Assembly: GCA_948474755.1 (NCBI GenBank)
Contig: CAOLHI010002511.1
Coordinates: 186,001-250,000, forward strand
From: Ctenosaura bakeri
Lineage: Eukaryota > Chordata > Lepidosauria > Squamata > Iguanidae
DNA: 64,000 nucleotides
Direction of reading: 5' to 3'
Shown here: positions 44,467 to 56,490 of the stretch, piece by piece
How positions within the stretch are numbered: position 1 is the first letter of the stretch
How the letters are laid out: every line of letters begins with the position of its first letter
The notes under the pieces: model-generated
Databases searched by the model: none
The model's input: only the letters and a program-made list of their open reading frames with translations
What the model was told of the DNA's origin: nothing
Program-made: the position numbers and the translations under genes

Positions 44467-45269
44467 ACCTGCCCCTGGTGAGCTACACCATGACATTGTG
44501 GCATGCTGAAAGTAATATCATATCACTTCCAGGCACTATTTTGGCCAATTTTCATCTGATTTGGGAGGGATTTGGGGAGTGATTGGAGGCCTGGGGCAGA
44601 GTAAGCCACCACATTTGTAGCTGGCTTTGAGTGGATTTGGCTGGCTTGAGGAGAAAAATCCCCCAAAAATCAGCATGAAAAGAATCTTTTAAGGGTTGAA
44701 ATCTTGGTAGGGAGTCACCAGGGATGCTTCAAGGGCTGAGAATCAGAGATTCTAGGGCATCATGTGGCCTGCAGACAACACCTTCCCATCTTAGTCTATC
44801 CCAATCTGTTGGGAGTTCAGTGGCCAATTTTGTCCCACAGGGACCCTCCACAAGCCACCTGTGCATTTTTAAAATTTTTTAAAAAAAACCAGAAGTAACT
44901 AGAGTTAAGAGTTGCCAGGTAAAAAAATAGGACAGGGCTTCTATGCATTTAATGGTTGTGCAGAAGTGGGAATTTCAGAGATGTTGCTTGACTTAGAAGG
45001 AAGATACTTTGAAATGCTGTCTTCTATGTAATGGTGAAGGGTACAGGAGTCCCTCCTTGTATTTCACCTAGCAACCCTAGCAGAAGGTCACTCCCAAATA
45101 AAAAGCACAGTTTAAAACTATAACACATCCTCTCCTTGGTCTAAAGCTGGGCCCCATACTTTGCATTAAAGAAGAACTGTGGCTCTTTTTTTCAAAGAGA
45201 AGGAATTCTCCATTTCCCATCAAAACAAAATTCAGCCAAAAGAGGAGTGAAAAGGACATGGGATCACAA
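44467..45269. other. Unannotated DNA
   Basis: No gene or recognised repeat. Confidence 0.5.
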
Positions 45270-45470
45270 AAATGGCCTGGGGATGGATATGTGCTGCTGC
45301 TAATGTGATTGCTATTCCTATCTACAACAAATTGAAGTAGTTTTCCAATGATTTGGACAAGGGCAGGAGTCCTTCCAAGTCCTATAAGGAGATCCCAGAG
45401 ACTAAACTTGGGACTTTCTGAATGCAAAGATAAGCTCCTACCACTGAGCTTATGATCCCTCCCCTAAATC
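45270..45470 (-). mobile_element. tRNA-derived SINE (promoter boxes visible), minus strand
   Basis: Read on the minus strand: AGCTCAGTGGTAGGAGCTTA (box A like), then TTGCATTCAGAAAGTCCCAAG and a box-B-like AAGTTTAGTCTC. The head is tRNA-like with the TGGTAG motif; the body follows leftward. A different SINE family from 4931. Confidence 0.6.
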
Positions 45471-45732
45471 AAAGGAGAGCCCCAAAATGCAGCATATACG
45501 AGTAGGGAAATTATGTTTTTTCTCTGTGTTGGTAATATGTTGATCTGTAGCCCTTCCTCCAAGGAGTGTGGGATGAGGGATTGAACACTGGGGCCTTTTG
45601 TGCAGTGTGTGTATGTAGTAAGCAGTGAGATGCAGCTCCACAGTTCTCATTACACCTTGTTCTGAAAAATCCATAGTTTTTGTTCAGCTTAAGACAATTC
45701 TGTATGCTCGTTAAAACATTTACTATTATTTG

Positions 45733-46122
45733 CTGTAAAGTCATGGTGACCCCATGAGAGACATCCAAGAGTCCCAGTCATCAACTGCCCTGCTCAGTTC
45801 ATGCAAACTCAGGGCCATCACTACCTTGATTGAATCTGTCCACCTGTATCCTGCTGCTTTCCATATTACCAAACACTATAATCTCTTCCAATGAGTTGTG
45901 ACATCTCATGATGCATCCAAAATATTAATAGCCTCAGTTTAGTCATGTTGGCTTCTAGGGAGAGTTGGTTTGCTCTATCCTTTTGCTAAGTCATGGTATC
46001 TGTAGAAATCTTCTCCAGAACCACATTTCAAATGAGTTGGTTCTGTTCCAGTCAGCTTTCTTCATTGTCCAGCTTTTACAATCATACATGCACATCTTTT
46101 GCAACATATACTAATCAAATTA
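45733..46122 (-). mobile_element. RTE/BovB-like LINE fragment, minus strand
   Basis: Ordered phrases GACCCCATGAGAGACATCC, CTGCCCTGCTCAGTTCATGC, CAGTTTAGTCATGTTGGC, TTCTCCAGAACCACATTTCA and CATTGTCCAGCTTTTACAATC are the reverse complement of the segment seen at 1852-2285. No open frame survives. Confidence 0.6.
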
Positions 46123-46489
46123 CTCTTGGAGGACAAAGAATGTAAATATTACTGCAGCTAGATTTAGGTTTTGGACACCAGCTTGTTAGGAATATAGAAA
46201 CTGAACTGATAACTCAAAGCCAAACAGTGACATTTTTACATTTACCTCAAACAGAACTGACCTAGGATGCTTTGCTGTTTTCCTGAAGCCAAGATGCACA
46301 TGGTGCTCCACCTCACATCTTCCAAAGAAAAGTAACATAGTATTCAACACTGGAGGTGATATTATGGCACCTGAGAGAAAATTCCAACAATGCCTCTCTT
46401 TGGGAGTAAAAATACTACTAGTACTAGAGCAGCAGCAAATTAAATATCATTTGTTGTTCCTATGTGACAGGCCAAAACAGTCAGCTTAG
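46123..46489. other. Unannotated DNA
   Basis: No gene or recognised repeat. Confidence 0.5.
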
Positions 46490-46905
46490 GTATGTATGTA
46501 TGTATTTATTTATTTGAATATTTAAATATTTTTCTCACCCTTTTATCATGATGGCAAACAGATAAAACAATACAGACAATTTCAACAGCTCCAAATGAAA
46601 ATCAGTAAATTACTTAAGCAAGAAAAAACAGCACAAGAAACCATTTTAAGCAAGTTAAAAGAGTTTTTAAAAGGCTAAAAGGGTTCGAATCATGTAGATG
46701 TTTAAAAGTCAATTAGGCCCCAAAGGTTTTCATTAAAAAAAGCCATGTCTTGACTTGATGCCATGGAGAAACCAACAATGGTGTTACTGGGACCTCCAAA
46801 GGGAGAGAATTCAACAAGTGGGGCACCACAGGTGAGAAAGTCTTTTCCATTGGTGGGGCATAAAGAAGAACTCCTCTAGCAGATTTCCCTTCCTCACTTC
46901 TCCTT
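46490..46905 (-). mobile_element. L2-like LINE 3' region, minus strand
   Basis: A TATG/TTTA run at 46492-46515, then AACAATACAGACAATTTCAAC, AGCCATGTCTTGACTTGATG, GAGAGAATTCAACAAGTGG and CACCACAGGTGAGAAAGTC follow the reverse order of an L2-like 3' portion (tail first). Similar layout at 59940-60445. The 159-residue minus-strand frame at 46713-47192 is built partly from this repeat. Confidence 0.55.
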
Positions 46906-47514
46906 TTGGTAGGCCTGTGCTCTGACCCCCATGAAGTACTAATTTGATTTAGGAGTGAGAGCTGAGAAAGGGAAGCATTTAACTCCTTCCTGCCACTGTG
47001 TTTCCCAGGGCAGGAGGGAGTTTTACTCATCACTGCAGCTGTATATGAGTGCTCTGAAATACAATATCTATACCTATCTCTTTTCCTTGCTAATGGCAGC
47101 TTTGGTGAAAAAATGGCTTTCATAAGACAAATGGGGCGGGAGGAGGCAAGGTATTTTTTAAGGAACACCCTCCCCTTGTACTGCATTTCCAATAAACATA
47201 GGAGTCTCCATGGCTGCTTTCAAGCAATGCAGGACATTCATATAGTTCGGTGGGTGGACAGTTGGTGGATACCCTTAAATCCCAACATTTGTTTAACTCA
47301 GGTTTTATGAACACGGCATTCAGGAAAACAGATTGCTGCAATCTCCAAATTGTAATTTGTCTTTCAAAACTACAAATTCAAAATACATGTATTCAGAGAA
47401 TGTCCACTGCGGACTGTGAGTACATCACTGCCTCCATCAGGTCCCCACATATCACAAGTCATCATCTCTTTACATTTTAGAAAGAGGTAGAATTTTTATT
47501 ACAAAATTAGCCTG
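46906..47514. other. Unannotated DNA
   Basis: No gene or recognised repeat. Confidence 0.5.
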
Positions 47515-47640
47515 AGATTCCTTTGTAGAACTGTATACAAAGGATGTTGTAGCACCTTTGAGACCAAGAGCAAAATGTTTGTATAATAAGCTTTCACAGG
47601 CCTGGTGTGAGATGGTCTGCTGAGTTCATTTGCCTGCCCC
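47515..47640 (-). repeat. Interspersed repeat, relative of 14165-14345
   Basis: Reverse complement holds TGTGAAAGCTTATTATACAA, then CTCAAAGGTGCTACAACATC, the same order as the plus-strand copy near 14210-14270. Confidence 0.45.
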
Positions 47641-48827
47641 ATGATTACACAGAAACAGGAAAAATCATAATCTGCAAAGAAAACAATTGCTTCATGAACA
47701 AAGTGATATATTCAGATGTTTTATTTGTTTTGGTCTTCGACAATAAACTTTTCCGAACTTCCACAAATCTATTTCTATGCAGCATTGTTGTGAAAGTTGA
47801 TATATATGGAGAGTGTCTCATACAGATCGGAATCTCAACATAATCAGAATGTGTGAGAGGAATGAGAAAGAGAGAGAAAGAAAGAGAGAACTTTTGAAAT
47901 GACCTTCAACATTAAAGACATTCATTTCCTGGAAGTTGTAATTTTAAAAATACTAGACATATCTGTGTATAGAAAATCTAATGATTAAATACATCCCTCT
48001 GTTATGATTACACTACCCTCCAAAAAAGGAGCTGTAGGTGTTCAAGTCTGGTAATAGTCACAGTAATATAAACAGTTATAAACTGTATTGAGAATGGAGT
48101 GGTGTGAGACTAATTCTACTGAGATGTAAATACTGGAGATTTTGAAGAAGCCCTTACCTGTGCTTACCCATAGCAAAATATATTGCTATTCAAAACCTAG
48201 AGTGAAATCTCTAACTAACCCTTAGTATATTTTTCACCTGTAGTACAGCATCTGTAATTTATATCATCAATGCCCCCATGTGGCAAACTACATGTAGGGA
48301 AAACAATCAAGACTCAAGTGAAAAAACAGGGTAAGAGAGGATAAACATAACAAATAGAAGGATAGGAATCCTTTTTGTTTTGTTTTGGGAACAGCAGCAC
48401 AAAATCAGTCAGGTAGCCTTCTAGAACCACAGAAAAGCTAGATCATATGGTAAATGATTGGTATTCAGAAGAGGACTTTGCTGGATTGCCAGGTTTTCCT
48501 GTAGGATGCCAGAACAGCTGAAATGAGGAAGTGAGTTTTCTTGCACTGCCAGAGCAAAGAGGGTGTTCATCCCATTCCTCAGTAATGAATCGGGGACTTG
48601 TTACAAATAGACTCAGTTCACATTTTGGAAGACCGTGGAATTCTCTCCAAAAGTGAGCTGCCTCACATACGTCCCCTCTCTCTTTGATGTCATGAAATGG
48701 AGATTGAATGCTTCACAGTGGCATTAGTGATAGTTGTTCCGGTGTGTTAGCCCCTCTTTAGGAAAGATGAAAACTGATTCAACTAAGAAGCAAGCACCTT
48801 TAGAAGAGTTTGCAGAGAAAATGCATA
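47641..48827. other. Unannotated DNA with a GA-rich run
   Basis: GAGA/GAAA-rich text at about 47850-47892; no gene recognised. Confidence 0.5.
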
Positions 48828-49174
48828 GAATCTCTTACATATCCCCGGAGACTAACTTCAGTAAAGCAGGGCAGACAGACAACATTTAAGTTATACAACA
48901 GAAAAGTTTACTAGTTACATTGAAGCATACAATCTAAACATATGTACAGAGATTGCTTAAGTCCTCATGAGTAAAAGGAATGCTTCGAGTAGAGGAGGAG
49001 CTCAAGAGAACTGGCAATCACCATTTTGAACAAGGAAGAGAGAAAGAGAGAGAGACAAAGAGAAGGAGGAGTCTCAAACACCTGGGTGTTTCTGGGGTTA
49101 CACGGTCTGGTTGTCCAAATGCATAATAGGCAACCATGCATTACAATCTATAAATGAGCAAATGGAAAAAGCTT
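48828..49174 (-). repeat. Unclassified interspersed repeat, copy B
   Basis: Inverted partner of 34382-34780, about 14 kb away. The GA-rich run at 49030-49065 corresponds to the CT-rich run of copy A near 34500-34540. Confidence 0.75.
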
Positions 49175-50989
49175 AAGAGTTAGTGTGAATAGAAGAGAGG
49201 CATCTAGGAAAGCCTTATGTTATTTTAGGCCCTCATTGCTCTAATAACAAAGTGGAGAAAGGGTGTGAAGTGAATGCTTTGGTGAAGCAGTATTTTCCAA
49301 CATTCACTTTTCCATTTTAAACTATCCTCAGGTACCCATGGTATCCAAAGTTTGAAAACTATGGCCAGGTCCCCACAGTCTGTCTGCTGGATGTTGCTGC
49401 TTCTATCAGTGGAATCATTACTTTCTGTCCCCTCCCCTTCCTTCCACAGCTGTCCCTGACACAGAAGAGGATGGAGAAGGAAGGAAGGTGGATTTATGTC
49501 CATTTGATGCCACTGGTGGAAGCAATAGGATCCAGCAGAAATGTACCTTTAGATCATAGCCCATAAATTAGTCTTAAATGAATCATGGATTGAGAACAAG
49601 ACTGAAGATTATTTCAAAGCAGTTTTCATGTATTCAAATCCTTCATTTCCTCCATCATGGGATCAAGGGTTTATATGTGAGGTTCTATGGTGGTCTCCCA
49701 TCCAGAAAATGGCAACACCCGCACCTGCTTTGCTTCTGTAAGATGGCTGCTCTGAGTGGTGGTGCTTATCATAGACATGCTACAACTTGCTATGGAATTC
49801 AAGGATCTAAAGTGGTGCCTGCTGCAACACAAGCCTACTTGTATACTTATTACCTTAGCTATTTGAGTTGAGGTAGCTGGCTTTGCTTGTGGAGCTCCAC
49901 CTCTGCAATTGTCATGTCCCCATTCTAGAACCCAGACAGGACAATTCCCAACAGTTACAACACAGAGATATGAACAGGACAATACTTACCAGTGTAGGTG
50001 AAAAAGGGAGAGTCCAAGAGACTTGGAGCCTTTCTACAGTAAGGATGCATCAATTAGGCAAACAGCTGAGGGAGGCTGTCAGCTTATATAAACAGAGAAA
50101 GGGATGGAAAGTAGCCATTGCAGACAACTGATTTTATTGGTGGAAGCAACATGCCTCATGTTTGAATCCCTTGCTTGTGTTTCTGGAAATCTTAACCCTC
50201 ATCTTGTGTACAGACTTCACTACTGGACTATCATTCTGAATTTACTACAGACTCAAACTGCAGAAAGAGTGACTGGTAACTGGCTAACAAACTGTAATAA
50301 ATTTGCTTGTGGCTGCTGATAAAAGACTCTCACTAGAGAGCTCTAAACCTTGACTGGCTTCCGTCGTGCAACAACAATGTTCTTGTGCTAAGACAGAGGA
50401 GGGAATGTATGGAGGGTTGGAGGGCTATTTTCATGTCCTTCCTATACAGCACACCTGGTGATCGAAAACCGATGTAGAAGTCACTTCCAGTTACTTTTTT
50501 CTTGGTGTTCTGGTTGTTTCTGGTAAAAGTTGAGACTACATTTAGTGCCAAAACTGTGCCCTTAGAATTATGTAGGTTTTTGTTTTGTTCTAGGGGTCCC
50601 ATCCCCACTCACAAAAAACTTATCATTTTCTTAGTTGGATTTCTTTTATTCCAGATATCCAAGAGGGGTTTCCCCTACAGTGGCAAGGACTACAATGGAT
50701 CCCTGCCATGGAATACACAACAGCACTAAATTAGGGTGTCTTTTAGATTCTGGATGAAGATCTTGTTCTTCAGATTTTTCTAGTCTGTAACTTCTGGGCC
50801 TGGATTGTCTGCTAGTCCTCAAAACAAGGCAAAGGAATCTCAGAGCAAGAGCATGGTCCTGAAAAGTATGTGTGTATATATTTTCCTCATTATTTATTTG
50901 ACTGGCATACTATGTGTAACTGTGATTGATAGGCTTGTCAGCTCAGGAACATCTATGACATCAAGATTTCCAGGTCAAAACCTGAGACC
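49175..50989. other. Unannotated DNA
   Basis: No gene or recognised repeat. The several 70-100 residue frames have no familiar domains. Confidence 0.5.
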
Positions 50990-51060
50990 TAGGGGCAGTC
51001 CCTGGTGGTGTAGGGATGCTGGGAGAAAGGCGGCATGCAAATATAATAAACAAATAAATG
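50990..51060 (+). mobile_element. Truncated SINE with internal deletion
   Basis: AGTCCCTGGTGGTGTAGG (tRNA-like head as at 57471) runs straight into GGAGAAAGGCGGCATGCAAA and an ATAAACAAATAAATG tail; the middle is missing. Confidence 0.45.
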
Positions 51061-51189
51061 TCATTAACTGTTATACTTTAAGTACCAATCACTGTTGCTC
51101 ACAGCCAGTAATTCAAACACGCACAAAGGCAAAGAAAGTGAAAGAGAGAGGGAGAGAGGTATGTTCTTTTTGAAAATTTTTGAAAATTA

Positions 51190-51990
51190 AGACAGATTTG
51201 TTTAATTATTATTTTTATTGAAGAAAGTATATTACATAATAAGATACCATTAGATCCACATATCACAATGTCAACATACAATATCTATGAATAAAAGAAA
51301 AATCATAAACAGTAAAGAAAACGTATAAAGGAAAAAAGCATTTGTATCAAGACTAACAGTAAAAAAATTGGTCAGTCCATTAGACGAATAAACAAATGTA
51401 TAAATAAAGAAGAAAAAGTGACTTCATTCTCAAACAGTAGGGGGGTGTTACCTTTTAAGTATCTTTTCCTGAAAACATAAATAAGCTTACCAAGCTCTTT
51501 ACAGCAAATTAACATTTTATTTACTAATCAACTATAAAAAGAATTATTAAATAAGATTCTGGACTTAATCCTCAAAACATACTATAGATAGCTTCTCCCA
51601 TCTAAAGTTCCCAAAAAGGAATCAAAACTTTCCAGTCTTGTCTGAATTGTTGAACTGGCTTATCATTTAACCATATTGCTAATTTGTCCAATTCTATCAT
51701 TTCACAGAGTTTTAAGATCCGATCATCAACTATGGGAATATGCACATCTTTCCATCCTTGAGCAAAGGTTATTCTGGCAGCTTAACAAAAAAGAAATAAT
51801 AATAAAATTCTCCAAGATTTATTTCTTATTTGGATATCAGTTCCATCCAGTATATTGAGTAGACATATCTCCAGTTGCATGGTTTGAATATTTTTGTGCT
51901 TTGTTCATGTATTTGTTTCTGAAACATCAGAAATTTTAGGTAAAGGATCGGTTTCCAGATCAAGGTGAAATGAGAGAATTGCTCCTTCTC
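51190..51990 (-). mobile_element. L1-like LINE 3' end, minus strand
   Basis: Read on the minus strand the stretch around 51600-51790 translates to the type A(A)RITFAQGWKDVHIPIV followed by EMIELDKLAIWLNDKP and FRQDWKVLIPFW, with breaks. This resembles the C-terminal end of L1-clade ORF2 proteins (AARI..AQ.WK..., then an acidic/basic helix and W..L/F). The A/T-rich remainder to 51190 would be its 3' UTR and tail. Confidence 0.6.
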
Positions 51991-52354
51991 ATGTATTTAA
52001 GGAGACCAGGATAAGGAATTTTTAATCTCCTTGCTTCCAGTCAGACAGTGGATACAGACCAGAATGGAGGGTGACCTGTGGCATCTCAAACACAGGAAAG
52101 GAAGGACGAAGTTAATTAAGTAAATACATAGATCCATTGGAGATCTTTAGCAAGTTGCAGCAACAACTGAATTAATCCTTGAGAGTTGTAGCAAGCTGCT
52201 GCTTTCCTGTCTGAACTGGAGATTTGGACATAGCTATTTCTGCTTGGCTGGGAGGCTGAACACAACTGCAGAATTTGCACTTTCATCTCTTGTCATCTCA
52301 TTCCTGAAAACTGGAGATTCAGGGGTTGCCATGCTATGAGATCTGGCAACCCTA
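51991..52354. other. Unannotated DNA
   Basis: No gene or recognised repeat. Confidence 0.5.
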
Positions 52355-52592
52355 GCTGTTGTTGCAGTTGTTGTTGTTTTGTGTTTTCAGGCTGACTCCA
52401 ATTTATGGCAATCCTATTCCAGGTTTAGCTTGGAAAGATTTATTCACATGAAGTTAGCCTCTGCTTTTCTGTAAGAATAAGAGAGTATGACTTGCCCATG
52501 GCCACCAGTAAGTTTTGATGGCTGAGTGGAGATTTGGGCCCTGTTTTTCCAATGTCCTAGTCCAACACTCCAACCACTACTCCTTGCTGGGC
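52355..52592 (-). mobile_element. tRNA-derived SINE, minus strand
   Basis: TTGTTGTTTTGTGTTTTCAGG (reversed tail), ATGACTTGCCCATGGCCACC and GAGTGGAGATTTGGGCCC (reversed box B), ending near the reversed tRNA-like head at 52570-52592. Near full length. Confidence 0.75.
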
Positions 52593-53800
52593 CTTTTTCT
52601 TTTACTTCTGACCGGATAGTTTTAATGTTTGCTGTTTAATTTTGTATCTGATTGTTGGTTTTCCTTCCAGCAGAATTATTATTTTTTATTGCAAACTGCT
52701 CTGTAATATTTCTACTGAAGCGTGGGATAGATAGGCTTAAACAATTATAGAGCATATGGCAAGGGTAAGAGGACAGTGAACAAATTGACAGAACAAAAAA
52801 CACACAGCCAATGCCCTCCAGGATAGGGAGAATGAAGCAGTATCTCCTGAAGCAACATGCTGTCATAGAATTAAGAACCCAGTTGAAAGAAGTGGTGGAA
52901 AGGAATGAGGCCTTGTATCTATGTAATCATAGTTTACTTTATGTGGACTTTTTTTTTCAAAGAGAGATTATTCTAGTCACTCTTGTACAGCCTTCTATTC
53001 TGAAGAAACCAAAATCTCTCTTTGGGTCAACAAAAGTGCATTTGTTTTAAGGCAAGATGACACAAAGCAGAAAAGTTTCACTTAAAGCTATTTTTTTAGC
53101 TTACAGGTTGACAATTTTTTGAGGATGTTGCCAAAAAGACCTTACCTTATTTCCCAACCATTCTCAAATAATTTGATGGAAATAAAATCACTTTCTTTCA
53201 AAGAATTGAAAAAAAATTCTGTCTCAAAGATGCAGAAAATTCACATTTTTGATGAAATTCCTATGAATGAGGTATATACTTGTGCTTAGTCCTGTTATGA
53301 GGTGGTCAAAGGGTGTGTGTCTTGCTTTTTTTTATTGTACAGTCACCTCTCTGCTGGACTGCAACCTCTGTGGTTCTTCATTAAGTTTGAGTAAGAATAC
53401 TTACCCAGACCTGTGCAATGACAGCTGTTGCTGGGGAGGGTAAAAATTTGATGGTCTCCATGCAAGAGACCAGGGTGTGACTGTGATTGGCCTGTGATGT
53501 CAGATCACAACATGAGCCAGGGGTGGGGCTTATGCTGCTTGAAGCTAGCCCACCCCTGCTCTCGTCTACTTCACTCAGATGATTGACCCACCCTCTCGCC
53601 CTCATTGCAATATGAGTTTATCTGATTGCTTGAGGGCTGGATAGGATTTTTCCCCCCTTTTGCAGTTTTTTTTTTCTCAATCTCATACCATAGTTGATGG
53701 CACGGGGACAATTGGTGGTGTATTAAATAGGTTTTTCTTTGGCAAATAGCAGGGGAGAATAAGACGGGTGTTTACCTCTTGGCACCCCTTTGGTATAAGG
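52593..53800. other. Unannotated DNA
   Basis: No gene recognised. 53300-53800 and 54148-54365 look like one continuous sequence that the hAT at 53801 split, but I cannot name it. Confidence 0.45.
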
Positions 53801-54139
53801 CAGAGCTTTCCAAACCTTTCATGTTGGTGACACACTTTTTAGATATGCACCATTTCACGACACAGCAATTCAGTTTTACTAGCAAACCAGAGGTTAAACT
53901 AACCTCTTATAAGAGGTATGGGCACATACATAAATTGTAATAATGAAAGGTATGGGGACACGACATATCTCATGAAAACCTTTCATTTATATTTTTAAAT
54001 ATATATGATTTACTTATAATATATAACATACATTTCCAAAGCTCGGGTGAGGGGCTCATCCTCAGTCCGGGAAGATGACACACCTGTACCTTTCAGGCAA
54101 CACATTAATGTGTTGTGACACATCATTTGGAAAGCCCTG
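53801..54139. mobile_element. hAT-like MITE, 339 bp, 8 bp duplication
   Basis: Ends CAGAGCTTTCCAAA and TTTGGAAAGCCCTG are inverted repeats with one mismatch, flanked by GTATAAGG (53793-53800) and GTATAGGG (54140-54147), an octamer with one change. An internal pair CACATTAATGTG palindrome lies near 54102. No coding capacity. Confidence 0.9.
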
Positions 54140-54147
54140 GTATAGGG

Positions 54148-54366
54148 TAAGACTCCATAACTCCCTCTTTAGGGCCTTGCATCCCAGACGGTCAGGAAAG
54201 AAGGCTACTCTTGAGGTTCAGCTGGGATGAAGGCTCTCACTCGTAGGGCCCTGCAGCTTGGGTGGGAATTCTTCCAGTTTTGCCGGACCAGGGAGCAACC
54301 AAAGCAATTTGGATTGCCTTTGGGGCTGAGGTGTTTCACTAAAGAGAAAGCTGAGGAGATTGTCAC
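54148..54366. other. Unannotated DNA between hAT and CR1
   Basis: Nothing recognised. Confidence 0.4.
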
Positions 54367-54590
54367 ATGGTGATTCCACCTGAACCTCAGGAAGAACTTC
54401 CTGACAGTCAGAGCTGTCCAGCAGTAGAATATGCTGCCTCAGAGTGTAGGGGAGTCTCCTTCTTTGGAGGTTTTAAAGCAGAGGCTGGATGGCCATCTGT
54501 TGGGAATGCTTTGATGTGTGTTCCTGCATGGCAGGGGGTTGGACTGGATGGCCCCTGTGGTCTCTTCCAGCTCTATGATTCTATGATCTG
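54367..54590 (+). mobile_element. CR1 LINE 3' end, short copy
   Basis: GATTCCACCTGAACCTCAGG through CTTTGGAGGTTTTAAAGC to GGTTGGACTGGATGGCCCC and the CTATGATTCTATGAT tail, as in the last 225 bp of the 42255 copy. Confidence 0.88.
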
Positions 54591-55545
54591 GCTTCAGCTG
54601 GATTTGCATCAAGTTGTTCCCCACAACAGAATTTTAAATAAATCAGATTAAATAAAATGGCCCCTATTATCCAATTTATATGTTTGGTCTCTTTATTTCT
54701 TTGATCATCAAATTCATTTTGTTTATATTTCCTGAACTAATCTTTGAACCAGAATGCAATTATACTTCAGGTTTTATGCTTCTTCCAAATTTTGTGATGC
54801 ATTTGTCTCATCAAAACTGCATACATTTTGGAGGGAATTATGTGCAAAAATGCAGAGTTTGAGAAGTTATTCCTAAGAAGAATGGGAATTCTGAATCCCA
54901 TTATATCCAAAGGTTTATCAAACCACTGTTCAGTTATGGATCACTTCAAAACATCATTATAATCATTTGTCTTAAAAGTAAACTTCCAAGTGAACAAAAA
55001 TGTGTGCATTAGTGAAAGCAGCCTACAAAATAGCATATAATCAGGGAAATCACTTGCCAAAAATATCTGTATCAGAAGAAAGCACGCCAAATGTGCATAG
55101 GTCTTTGTAGATATGGAAGTGTATAGATTTTCATGAGGAACCTAAAAGAAAATCCAAGATGGATACAATAGAAACCAAAATAGACCAGTTTTCTCATTCT
55201 AGATTCCATATTTCATTAGGACTATAAGAAGACATTACTGTTCCCTCAGGACTTTTTCAGATCAAGTAGCATGAGCATCTGGGGTGGCTGTATAATGATG
55301 AAGGGATCAGCAAATAAAAAACCTTAAGCATTCTTTGCCATATCTCAACAATAAGGTAAACCCAAAAAATCAACCCCCCCCCCAAAAGTCCTAAACTTCT
55401 GAAAATGAGGCAGAAATACAGAATCTTCCTTTACTGTGAAAGGGAAAAAGAAAAAAGAAAAACTGGAGGATAAATTTTTGGAAAAATACTGTTTTCATTT
55501 TGTTTTTGTTTTTTGGAAACACCTTACTTTATTGGGGGCCCTTCA
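54591..55545. other. Unannotated AT-rich DNA
   Basis: No gene or recognised repeat; C10 at about 55374-55383. Confidence 0.5.
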
Positions 55546-55548
55546 TGT

Positions 55549-56104
55549 CTAGATCAAGGGAGATAATAGTACCACTCTATTCTGCACTGGTTAGGCCTCA
55601 TTTGGAATACTGTGTCCAGTTCTGGGTGCCTCAATTCAAGAAGGATATCAACAAGCTGGAGTGAGTCCAGAGGAAGGCGATCAAAATGGTGAAGGGTCTG
55701 GAAGCCATGCCCTATGAGGAACAGCTTAGGGAGCTGGGTATGTTTAGTCTGCAGAAGAGAAGGTTAAGAGGGGACATGATAGCCATGTTTAAATATTTGA
55801 AGGGACATCATGTTGAGGAGGGAGCAGGGTTTTCTGCTGCTCCAGAGACTAGGACAAGGAGCAATGGATTCAAGCTGCAGGAAAGGAGATTCCACTTGAA
55901 CCTCAGGAAAAACTTCCTAATGGTCAGAGCTGTCTGGCAGTGGAATATGCTGCCTTGGAGTATGGTAGTCTCTCCTTCTTTGGAGGTTTTTAAGCAGAGA
56001 CTTAATGACCATCTGTTGGGAAAGCTTTGATGGGTGTTCCTGCATAGCAGGGGGTTGGACTAGAAGGCCCCAGGGGTCTCTTCCAACTCTATGATTCTAT
56101 GACT
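55549..56104 (+). mobile_element. CR1 LINE 3' end, 556 bp
   Basis: Aligns from TCTAGATCAAGGGAG, the start of the thumb region, to the ATTCTATGACTC tail. A stop (TGA for the usual Glu codon after CTGGAG near 55663) breaks the frame, leaving the open C-terminal piece 55686-56030 with [12 protein letters not shown]. Less conserved than the 42255 copy. Confidence 0.9.
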
Positions 56105-56107
56105 CAT

Positions 56108-56490
56108 GCTACATGATTATTGTGCTGTATGGCACTTTAACTGCTATGGTAACATCCTATGGATTCCTGAGATTTGTGGTTCAGTAAAGCACTAGAGCTC
56201 TGTGGCTGAGAATTGTAAACACCCATCCCTAAATTACAAATAAGAGCCAGCATGGTGTAGTGGTTTGAGAGTTTGACTAAAACCCTGGAGGCCATGGTTC
56301 AACTCCTCACCCAGCCATGACAGCCCACTGAACAACCCCAGTCCCCAGAAAACTCCATGATAGGGTCACCTTAGGGAAATGACTTGAAGGTACACAACAA
56401 CATAACACTACAAATCCTTGGATTCCATAGGATGCAGCAATGATGGTTAAAGTAGAATTAGAGTGCTATACTTCTGTAGTGTGAAAGGAC
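56108..56490. mobile_element. Palindromic MITE (second family) split by a SINE
   Basis: Left half: ACTTTAACTGCTATGG, CATCCTATGGATTCCTGAGA. Right half: CAAATCCTTGGATTCCATAGG, ATGATGGTTAAAGTAGAATT, TGTAGTGTGAAAGG. The halves are inverted relative to one another with a SINE between them. Confidence 0.7.
56235..56400 (+). mobile_element. tRNA-derived SINE inside the MITE
   Basis: GAGCCAGCATGGTGTAGTGG (box A like), GGCCATGGTTCAACTCC (box B like), a shortened middle, then GACTTGAAGGTACACAACAA. Same family as 4931. Confidence 0.8.

Noticed and set aside
46713..47192. 159-codon minus-strand frame
   Set aside because: Its C-terminal third is the L2-like repeat region and the remainder is unrelated sequence joined by chance.
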